A stretch of DNA of 10,829 nucleotides from positions 7,607-18,435 of the forward strand of contig DKKK01000214.1 of assembly GCA_002455215.1 (NCBI GenBank). Direction: 5' to 3'. The stretch is from Anaerolineales bacterium UBA6668. GTDB taxonomy: Bacteria > Chloroflexota > Anaerolineae > Anaerolineales > UBA6668. Below are positions 5,947 through 10,829 of this stretch, piece after piece. The translations under genes and the position numbers were made by a program. Under the pieces are notes generated by a model. The model had not been told where the DNA came from. It searched no databases and worked only from the letters and a program-made list of their open reading frames with translations. Position 1 is the first letter of the stretch. Each line of letters begins with the position of its first letter.

Positions 5947-6924
5947 TTGAGCACCAATCAAACGACGGTTACTCCCAAAATTGAAGCCGATGCGGTGACC
6001 CGCAGTTATGGACGTTTTCATATCGGACCGTTAGAATCCGGCTATGGACAGACCATCGGCAATGCGTTGCGCCGTGTACTGTTATCTTCTTTACCCGGTA
6101 CTGCCATTACGTCTATCCGTGTTGCGGATGTGTATCACGAATACTCCGCGATTGACGGGGTGCGCGAAGATATGACTCAGCTATTGCTGAACATCAAGCA
6201 AGTGCGCCTAATTATTCGTGACACCGAAAATGTTCGCCTGCGCTTGGAAGTGCATGGCGAAGGCGTGGTGACGGCTGGTGATATTATTTGCCCGCCTGAA
6301 GTAGAAATTGTCAATCCCGATTGCTATTTGCTCACTGTGGATAATGACGATTTGAATTTTGAAATGGAAATGACGGCGCAGGTTGGACGTGGTTTCAGCC
6401 CAGCCGAAGACCGTGGACGCTTGCCCATCGGCGAATTGCCAGTGGACGCAATTTTTAGCCCGGTCAATAAAGTCAACTATGAAGTAGAACGCGCCCGTGT
6501 TGGACAAGATACCAACTACGACCGCTTGGTTTTGGAAGTTTGGACCGATGGCACCATCTCTCCTGAACAAGCCATCAGTAGTAGCGCCGCTATTCTCATT
6601 CAAAAACTCCAACATATCGTTGGATTAAACGCAGAATCTCTCTTGCGCGAGCCTGCTCCGATTGCCAAAGAGCCGGAAGCAAACTTGCCCAGTGAAATTT
6701 ACGATGCGCCTATTGAAACACTAGACCTTTCGGTCAGAGTGTTCAATTCTCTCAAGCGCACAGGTATTGTGACAGTCGGCGAAGTGTTGGACCAATTGAC
6801 GCGCGGCGCAGATGTCATGTTGGCAATTCGAAACTTTGGTGAAAAATCTCTCGATGAACTCAAAGCAAAACTCATCGAAAAGGGATACCTAACCGACACT
6901 ACTGACGAGGATTTAGAGTCATGA
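5947..6924 (+). CDS. rpoA: DNA-directed RNA polymerase subunit alpha
   Basis: A 325-residue alpha subunit; its dimer scaffolds beta and beta' assembly, and its C-terminal domain binds UP elements and activators. The N-terminal domain (about 15-228) shows RSYGRFHIGPLESGYGQTIGNALRRVLLSSLPG and the EYSAIDGVREDMTQLLLNIK segment. After a proline-rich linker (about 232-250) the C-terminal domain (251-312) has LDLSVRVFNSLKRTGI and IRNFGEKSLDELKAKL; R264 and N267 match DNA-contacting R265 and N268 of E. coli. I chose TTG at 5947 because AAAGGAG (5934-5940) sits six bases before it and the protein then begins at the usual place; a TTG at 5908 would add 13 unlike residues and precede this site. The stop overlaps rplQ by four bases (ATGA). 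Confidence 0.98.
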   Translation: MSTNQTTVTPKIEADAVTRSYGRFHIGPLESGYGQTIGNALRRVLLSSLPGTAITSIRVADVYHEYSAIDGVREDMTQLLLNIKQVRLIIRDTENVRLRLEVHGEGVVTAGDIICPPEVEIVNPDCYLLTVDNDDLNFEMEMTAQVGRGFSPAEDRGRLPIGELPVDAIFSPVNKVNYEVERARVGQDTNYDRLVLEVWTDGTISPEQAISSSAAILIQKLQHIVGLNAESLLREPAPIAKEPEANLPSEIYDAPIETLDLSVRVFNSLKRTGIVTVGEVLDQLTRGADVMLAIRNFGEKSLDELKAKLIEKGYLTDTTDEDLES

Positions 6925-7304
6925 GACATAATGTAGCAGGTAAAAAACTGAGCCGCAGTACTGGGCAACGCACCGCTTTGCGCCGTACATTGATGAACCA
7001 GTTTTTCCAAAACGAAAAAATTGAAACCACACTTGCAAAGGCGCAAGCCATTCGCAGTGAAGTGGAACGCATCATCACAATTGCCAAACACGGCAATAAG
7101 CAAGAAGTTCCAGCTGACAAAGTTCACAAGCTTCGCCAGATTATTGCCCGCTTAGGTGGCAATGTGGATACAGCCAAGAAAGTGATGAATGATTTGGCTG
7201 GACGCTATGAAAATCGCCCCGGCGGTTACACTCGCATTTATAAGCTTGGCTTACGTGCCGGTGATGCCGCTGAGATTGTCCGCATGGAACTGGTAGAAGA
7301 GTAA
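6921..7304 (+). CDS. rplQ: Large ribosomal subunit protein bL17 (L17)
   Basis: A 127-residue bL17, a bacterial-specific 50S protein near the polypeptide exit tunnel. It begins MRHNVAGKKLSRSTGQRTALRRTLMNQF, the hallmark opening, and continues with the conserved IETTLAKAQAIRSEVERIITIAK and a C-terminal GGYTRIYKLGLRAGDAAEIVRMELVE block. The ATG overlaps the rpoA stop (ATGA, 6921-6924), so its translation is probably coupled to rpoA, keeping the two products in step; a weak GAGG at 6906-6909 is the only binding site candidate. The order rpoA-rplQ is nearly universal in bacteria. About 120 bases follow before truA. Confidence 0.98.
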   Translation: MRHNVAGKKLSRSTGQRTALRRTLMNQFFQNEKIETTLAKAQAIRSEVERIITIAKHGNKQEVPADKVHKLRQIIARLGGNVDTAKKVMNDLAGRYENRPGGYTRIYKLGLRAGDAAEIVRMELVEE

Positions 7305-7336
7305 TCTTCTGCTGAGAACTGACTTGCAAGCATTAC

Positions 7337-7366
7337 CCATCTTGTTATTGTATTTCGCCAAGATGG
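7337..7366 (+). terminator. Inverted repeat in the rplQ-truA spacer
   Basis: CCATCTTG (7337-7344) and CAAGATGG (7359-7366) form a perfect eight-pair stem with a 14-base loop in the 120-base spacer. A short T run (TTT) follows, too weak for a confident terminator. It may lower transcription into truA, or it may be a processing site that separates the abundant rplQ message from the less needed truA. Confidence 0.35.
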
Positions 7367-7424
7367 TTTCCAATCCTTTGCAGACGGTTCGCGATTCAAA
7401 CGCTTAACATCGGAGCGCAGACGG

Positions 7425-8174
7425 GTGCGGTATCGCGCCATATTGGAATACGATGGTACTGACTTTTGGGGCTTTCAACGCCAGGTAAATGGGCGAACAG
7501 TCCAAGAAGTCGTAGAAACCGCTCTTTACAAACTTAATGATAATTCCCCGGTCACTTTGTATGCCGCCGGACGTACCGATAGTGGTGTTCATGCCAGCGG
7601 GCAGATAGTCGCCTTTGACTTGCCCAGTTGGCGTCACGACCTAGCTGTTTTGCACCGTGCTATCAATGCACACTTGCCCCGCGATGTAGCCATGCGGGAG
7701 ATTGAGCCGGTTGCAGACAATTTTTCGCCACGTTTCGATGCCAAAAGTCGGCGCTATGAGTACTTGATTTTCAATGCGCCAGTGCGCTCTGCGCGATGGT
7801 CTCGTTTTAGCTGGCACGTAATGAAGCCACTCGATGTACAGGCGATGCAGACAGCCAGCAAAGTGTTATTGGGCACACACGATTTTGCCACATTTGGCAC
7901 AGCCCCGATTGTAGGTGGACACACCATCCGCGAGTTGTTCTGTGTTGATTGGCAAGTGGAAACTGTATCTACAGGATTATTATTGAAGTTTGAAATAGAA
8001 GGTAACGCTTTTTTGTTCCGTATGGTACGGAATATTGTTGGCGCAATGAGCCGCGTTGGCTTGCATGAGTGGACGGTGGCAGATATAGAACGTATCTTAG
8101 CCGCAAAAGACCGAAAACTCTCGCCTGTTCCAGCGCCGCCGCAAGGGCTAACACTTGTTAAAGTAACGTTTTGA
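7425..8174 (+). CDS. truA: tRNA pseudouridine synthase TruA
   Basis: A 249-residue enzyme that converts uridines 38-40 in the tRNA anticodon arm to pseudouridine. The family motifs are present: YDGTDFWGFQRQ (about 9-20), the catalytic AAGRTDSGVHASGQ (about 47-60) with the nucleophile Asp at residue 52, and FSPRFDAKSRRYEYLIFN. The later core, including GTHDFATFG and IEGNAFLFRMVRNIVGAMSRVG, completes the pattern. The start is GTG at 7425, with GGAG at 7412-7415 nine bases upstream; no ATG, GTG or TTG lies further upstream in frame before a TGA at 7320-7322, although the frame stays open. The order truA-rplM-rpsI after rplQ is common in Gram-positive-related phyla. Confidence 0.97.
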   Translation: MRYRAILEYDGTDFWGFQRQVNGRTVQEVVETALYKLNDNSPVTLYAAGRTDSGVHASGQIVAFDLPSWRHDLAVLHRAINAHLPRDVAMREIEPVADNFSPRFDAKSRRYEYLIFNAPVRSARWSRFSWHVMKPLDVQAMQTASKVLLGTHDFATFGTAPIVGGHTIRELFCVDWQVETVSTGLLLKFEIEGNAFLFRMVRNIVGAMSRVGLHEWTVADIERILAAKDRKLSPVPAPPQGLTLVKVTF

Positions 8175-8183
8175 AGTAAAAAA

Positions 8184-8615
8184 ATGGAAAAGACATATAC
8201 AACAAAACCATCTGATTTAAACCAAAAATGGCATTTGGTAGATGCCGAAGGGCAAACCTTAGGCCGTTTGGCTTCTAAAATCGCCGCGATTTTGCGTGGC
8301 AAACACAACCCGCTCTTTGTGCCGCATTTAGACACGGGTGACTATGTGGTGGTGATTAATGCGGATAAAATTGTCGTACACGGCAATAAACTGATGGACA
8401 AGGTGTACTATCGCCACTCTGGATATCATGGTGGTATTAAGAGCATTATTTTGCGCGATATGATGCAAACGCACCCAACACGCGCCATTACTTTTGCTGT
8501 ACGTGGCATGTTGCCCAAGAACCGCTTGGGACGCGACATGTTGCACAAACTCAAGGTATACGCCGGCGCTGAGCACCCACATGCCGCCCAGCAACCACAA
8601 CCGCTGGAACTCTAA
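8184..8615 (+). CDS. rplM: Large ribosomal subunit protein uL13 (L13)
   Basis: A 143-residue uL13, an early-assembling 50S protein that binds 23S rRNA. It contains [24 protein letters not shown], with the conserved D and GRLAS, then [29 protein letters not shown] and the late [24 protein letters not shown] block. The tail [14 protein letters not shown] matches the usual HPH-AQ-P ending. The ATG is nine bases after the truA stop and no strong binding site is visible (only TGAAG), so translation may depend on coupling with truA. Its stop codon lies in the first copy of a 17-base tandem duplication. rpsI follows after 72 bases. Confidence 0.98.
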   Translation: MEKTYTTKPSDLNQKWHLVDAEGQTLGRLASKIAAILRGKHNPLFVPHLDTGDYVVVINADKIVVHGNKLMDKVYYRHSGYHGGIKSIILRDMMQTHPTRAITFAVRGMLPKNRLGRDMLHKLKVYAGAEHPHAAQQPQPLEL

Positions 8616-8639
8616 GCAGTTTCCGACTCTAAGCAGTTT
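8609..8639 (+). repeat. 17-base tandem duplication spanning the rplM stop
   Basis: ACTCTAAGCAGTTT occurs at 8609-8622 and again at 8626-8639, three bases apart. The first copy contains the rplM stop TAA (8613-8615), and the second repeats the codon-stop sequence in the noncoding spacer. It looks like a recent slipped-strand duplication at the end of rplM, without effect on the protein. Confidence 0.85.
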
Positions 8640-8687
8640 GCATTTTCGCAAGATTTTTTGCACATTCTCTAGCTAAAAGGTTTTACA

Positions 8688-9089
8688 ATGAGCGACGAAC
8701 GTCAATATTTCGAAGGGGTGGGACGCCGCAAGACCAGTACCGCCCGTGTCCGTATTTATCCGGGTGGCAAAGGCAACTTGGTGGTAAATGACCGCCCAGG
8801 TGCGGAACATTACACTCGTGTGGGAGACCTGACCCAAGTGTTAGCTCCTTTTGCCAAAGTTGGCATGGAAAACGGTTTCGATGTTTCCGTGCATGTGGCA
8901 GGTGGTGGACCAACCGGTCAAACTGAAGCCACCCGACTAGGTGTTTCCCGTGCTTTGGTGGAGTTCAACCCCGAATTTCGTGGCGCACTCAAGGACGAAG
9001 GCTACCTGACCCGTGACCCACGCGCGAAGGAACGCAAGAAGCCAGGTTTAAAACGCGCCCGCAAGGCTCCTACCTATACCAAGCGTTAG
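8688..9089 (+). CDS. rpsI: Small ribosomal subunit protein uS9 (S9)
   Basis: A 133-residue uS9 in the 30S head; its C-terminal tail reaches the P-site tRNA anticodon. The sequence shows [17 protein letters not shown], the [12 protein letters not shown] region, [35 protein letters not shown] and [24 protein letters not shown], ending in the invariant -KR (here YTKR). AAAGG at 8676-8680 is seven bases before the ATG. The pairing rplM-rpsI is universal in bacteria. The transcript is likely to end at the hairpin at 9198-9233. The 159 bases after the gene hold two weaker hairpins (9097-9117 and 9138-9153), and no other reading frame that looks coding. Confidence 0.98.
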   Translation: MSDERQYFEGVGRRKTSTARVRIYPGGKGNLVVNDRPGAEHYTRVGDLTQVLAPFAKVGMENGFDVSVHVAGGGPTGQTEATRLGVSRALVEFNPEFRGALKDEGYLTRDPRAKERKKPGLKRARKAPTYTKR

Positions 9090-9137
9090 TTTTCCCTGCC
9101 CAGCAAGAAAGCTGGCAAGTGATGTGGCTGATACCCC

Positions 9138-9153
9138 AAAGCGATGCTTTTTT
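9138..9153 (+). terminator. Possible weak terminator after rpsI
   Basis: AAAGC (9138-9142) and GCTTT (9146-9150) pair around a three-base loop, and three more T residues follow, so six T in a row close the structure. It is 49 bases past the rpsI stop. The stem is short, so it is at best a partial terminator ahead of the stronger one at 9198. Confidence 0.3.
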
Positions 9154-9162
9154 AGGCATGGT

Positions 9163-9192
9163 TTGAACGGTGGGTAACGAGTTTGGTATTCT
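9163..9192 (+). promoter_or_regulatory. Candidate promoter for mazG
   Basis: TTGAAC (9163-9168) and TATTCT (9187-9192) lie 18 bases apart, and TGG precedes the -10 as in an extended -10 promoter (TGnTATTCT). Transcription would start near 9199, at the foot of the hairpin at 9198-9225. It is the best promoter-like sequence between rpsI and mazG, though four of six bases match in each element. Confidence 0.45.
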
Positions 9193-9197
9193 TTTCC

Positions 9198-9233
9198 AAC
9201 AGTCGTAGCGAACACTACGGCTGTTTTGTTTTC
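9198..9233 (+). terminator. Intrinsic terminator between rpsI and mazG
   Basis: AACAGTCGTAG (9198-9208) pairs with CTACGGCTGTT (9215-9225), eleven pairs with one G-T wobble and a six-base loop, followed by TTGTTTTC. This is a well-formed rho-independent terminator for the rplM-rpsI transcript. It ends about 16 bases before the mazG start codon and begins where a promoter-driven mazG transcript would start, so it may also act as a mazG leader element. Confidence 0.8.
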
Positions 9234-9248
9234 CTTCCAACACCCAAA

Positions 9249-10715
9249 ATGACCAACACAATTACGATTCTAGGCTTAGGACCCGCTGGCGCAGATTGGA
9301 TGACACGTATCGCTTGGGATGCGGCGGTTTCTGCCAACCCGTTGTATGTACGTACCCGCTCCCACCCCGCAGTAGCAGAATTACCCGCACATGTGCCTAT
9401 CATCAGCTTTGATGATATTTATGAGCAAGCCGAATCTTTTGAGACGGTATACGAAACGATTGTGGAGCGTTTATTGGCGGCGGCACAGCAAGAAAATGTG
9501 GTGTATGCAGTACCCGGCGACCCGTATGTGGCGGAGGCAACCACCCATTTACTGCTTGCCAAAAGTAAGCCATTGGGTATCACGGTGCGGGTACTGGCGG
9601 GCGTAAGTTTTGTGGAGCCGACTCTGGCGGCGCTGGGCGTAGATTTAGTGCCGGGTATGGCGATTTTGGATGCCCAACTGCTCAGTGGACGCTACCACCC
9701 GCCGTTTGATACTCACCTAGGGGTACTACTCACACAGGTGTATGATCGTTTAATTGCTAGCGATATCAAACTTGCCATGCTGAATATCTATCCGCCCGAA
9801 TTTCAGGTGGCGCTGGTACACGCGGCTGGAAGCCCTGACCAGCAGGTGGAGTGGATACCGCTTGCCGAGCTAGACCACAGCCCACAAATTGCCTTGCGCA
9901 CTACCGCCTACATCCCACCCTTTCAGCCGCAAGATAGCCTAACCGATTTGCTCAACACCGTTGCCCATTTGCGCTCTCCTGAAGGTTGCCCGTGGGATAT
10001 TGAGCAAACCCATCTTTCCCTGCGAAAGTATCTCATAGAAGAAGCCTACGAAGTTTTGCAGGCGATTGATGACGAAGATCCCGATGCCTTGTGTGAAGAG
10101 TTGGGCGACTTGCTATTGCAAGTGCTTCTGCACAGCCAGATTGCAGTAGATGAAGGGGAATTTAGCTTGGGGGATGTGGCGCAAAGCCTGAACCGTAAAT
10201 TAATCCAGCGCCACCCACATGTCTTTGGCGATGTTTCTGCGAACTCGGCGGAGGAAGCACTCGGCAGTTGGGAAGCCAGCAAGCGGGCAGAAAAACGCAA
10301 GCAAGGGCAAGCAGATGGGGTGTTGGACGGCGTGCCAATGGCGCAACCTGCTCTAATGTTGGCGCAGAGTTACCAACGGCGCGTAGCAAAAATTGGCTTT
10401 GATTGGGATGAAATTGGCGGGGTAGTGGATAAAATTCATGAAGAACTGCGCGAAATTGCCGAAACAGATGCCCAAGATGCCGAGTCTTTGGCGGGTGAAG
10501 TCGGCGATTTGCTGTTGGCCGTGGTGAATTATGCCCGCTGGCTCAAGGTGGACGCTGAAAATGCCTTGCGTGCAACGGCGGCACGCTTTCGCACACGTTT
10601 TGAACGTACCAACGCGAATATCGAAAAAGACGGTAAGCAAATGGAGCATTTGAATTTGGCTGAGAAGGAAGCTTACTGGCAATCGGCAAAGCGTGAGTTG
10701 GTAAGCAAAATTTGA
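9249..10715 (+). CDS. mazG: YabN-type tetrapyrrole-methylase-like / MazG nucleotide pyrophosphohydrolase fusion
   Basis: A 488-residue two-domain protein. Residues about 5-220 resemble the SAM-dependent tetrapyrrole (corrin/porphyrin) methylase fold, with GLGPAG (9-14), VPGDPYVAE (88-96) and LAGVSFVEP (116-124). Residues about 230-488 are MazG, a metal-dependent enzyme hydrolysing NTPs to NMP and pyrophosphate: RSPEGCPWDIEQTH (242-255), the metal-binding EEAYE (264-268) and EELGD (283-287), RHPHVFGD (321-328), then a second half with EELREI (398-403) and EVGD (417-420). The fused layout matches Bacillus YabN; the substrate of the N-terminal half is not known from sequence. I chose ATG 9249, which starts at the methylase fold; a TTG at 9183 would run through the terminator hairpin. 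No Shine-Dalgarno site is visible. It is probably transcribed separately from rpsI. Confidence 0.93.
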   Translation: MTNTITILGLGPAGADWMTRIAWDAAVSANPLYVRTRSHPAVAELPAHVPIISFDDIYEQAESFETVYETIVERLLAAAQQENVVYAVPGDPYVAEATTHLLLAKSKPLGITVRVLAGVSFVEPTLAALGVDLVPGMAILDAQLLSGRYHPPFDTHLGVLLTQVYDRLIASDIKLAMLNIYPPEFQVALVHAAGSPDQQVEWIPLAELDHSPQIALRTTAYIPPFQPQDSLTDLLNTVAHLRSPEGCPWDIEQTHLSLRKYLIEEAYEVLQAIDDEDPDALCEELGDLLLQVLLHSQIAVDEGEFSLGDVAQSLNRKLIQRHPHVFGDVSANSAEEALGSWEASKRAEKRKQGQADGVLDGVPMAQPALMLAQSYQRRVAKIGFDWDEIGGVVDKIHEELREIAETDAQDAESLAGEVGDLLLAVVNYARWLKVDAENALRATAARFRTRFERTNANIEKDGKQMEHLNLAEKEAYWQSAKRELVSKI

Positions 10716-10762
10716 CATGTGCCAAAGTCTGTTTTTCTTTTTGGAAAAGTGCAAGCCTGACC

Positions 10763-10773
10763 CGTGTCGAATA
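10763..10773 (-). repeat. ATATTCGRCAC motif near the tRNA terminator
   Basis: GTGTCGAATAT on the + strand is the inverted form of the motif found three times at 5676-5753. It lies in the mazG-tRNA spacer, directly beyond the minus-strand terminator. All four copies are intergenic, which favours a shared operator or a dispersed repeat over chance, but four instances are few. Confidence 0.45.
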
Positions 10774-10810
10774 TAAAACAAACAGCCAACCGATATGGCT
10801 GGCTGTTTGT
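10770..10810 (-). terminator. Terminator of the minus-strand tRNA
   Basis: ACAAACAGCC (10778-10787) pairs with GGCTGTTTGT (10801-10810), ten perfect pairs with a 13-base loop. Read on the - strand it follows the tRNA at once and is trailed by TTTATATT, so it is a rho-independent terminator for the tRNA. An inner AGCCA/TGGCT pairing (10784-10788 with 10796-10800) is an alternative. On the + strand no T run follows, so it is not designed to end mazG. Confidence 0.75.
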
Positions 10811-10829
10811 CGGGGTGAGAGGATTCGAA
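10810..10829 (-). tRNA. 3' end of a tRNA, probably tRNA-Pro (partial)
   Basis: On the - strand the window edge begins a tRNA T loop TTCGAAT, followed by the T-stem strand CCTCT, acceptor strand CACCCCG and discriminator A. The G at position 72 implies C at position 1; a C1-G72 pair with discriminator A is typical of bacterial tRNA-Pro. The 3' CCA is not encoded (the next bases are CAA), so it must be added by a nucleotidyltransferase. The anticodon is outside the window, so the identity is an inference; that it is a tRNA is well supported. Confidence 0.75.

Noticed and set aside
7754..8335. Long open frame (193 codons) on the - strand opposite truA and rplM
   Set aside because: It lies opposite two clear conserved genes, has a cysteine- and serine-rich composition typical of reverse-frame translation, and resembles no family.
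8635..8660. Possible terminator between rplM and rpsI (TTGC...GCAA followed by T residues)
   Set aside because: The stem is only four pairs and rplM and rpsI are normally cotranscribed, so the evidence is too weak.
9097..9117. Hairpin just after rpsI (TGCCCAGC with GCTGGCA)
   Set aside because: The stem has a bulged C and no T run follows, so it is not a credible terminator; it is mentioned only under rpsI.
9183..9248. N-terminal extension of MazG from TTG 9183
   Set aside because: It would translate through the terminator hairpin and adds 22 residues unlike the family, which begins at the methylase fold.
10353..10781. 142-codon open frame on the - strand overlapping the mazG end
   Set aside because: It is antisense to the second MazG half and would read through the spacer; no domain is recognised, so a shadow is likelier than a gene.
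1..10829. Mobile element, CRISPR array, phage or defence system
   Set aside because: All genes are ordinary housekeeping genes in a conserved order; no transposase, integrase, spaced repeats or foreign-looking composition was seen.

Overview
The window is a bacterial chromosomal ribosomal-protein cluster: the distal spc operon followed by the alpha operon and the rplM-rpsI pair. All protein genes lie on the + strand. Genes are tightly spaced, most have AGGAG-like ribosome binding sites, and no frameshift, mobile element or CRISPR array is visible. The organism is a bacterium using standard code with moderate GC. The order secY-adk-map-rpmJ-rpsM-rpsK, then rpoA-rplQ-truA-rplM-rpsI, and the fused YabN/MazG protein would suit Chloroflexota (Anaerolineae-like) or another Gram-positive-related phylum. 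This placement is an inference from style and not proven.

Layout: (1) 1-1753, the end of rplF (uL6), then rplR (uL18), rpsE (uS5), rpmD (uL30) and rplO (uL15). (2) 1799-4625, secY, adk and map, covering membrane insertion, nucleotide balance and N-terminal Met removal. (3) 4670-5633, rpmJ (bL36), rpsM (uS13) and rpsK (uS11). (4) 5634-5946, a 313-base non-coding gap where rpsD often sits. It holds two terminator-like hairpins, a candidate promoter, three copies of an ATATTCGRCAC motif (two forming a palindrome) and small repeats before rpoA. (5) 5947-8174, rpoA, rplQ (4-base overlap) and truA. (6) 8184-9089, rplM and rpsI, closed by a strong hairpin terminator at 9198-9233. (7) 9249-10715, a YabN-MazG two-domain nucleotide pyrophosphohydrolase. 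(8) 10770-10829, the 3' end of a minus-strand tRNA, probably tRNA-Pro, with its own terminator, convergent with mazG.

Together the genes build both ribosomal subunits, the RNA polymerase alpha subunit and the main protein translocation channel, with housekeeping partners in nucleotide metabolism, tRNA modification and protein maturation. The expected infA (between map and rpmJ) and rpsD (between rpsK and rpoA) are missing from their usual places. Nothing here looks like a new defence, mobile or metabolic system. The least explained sequence is in the gap upstream of rpoA, the short recurring ATATTCGRCAC motif, and the promoter/hairpin arrangement just before mazG.
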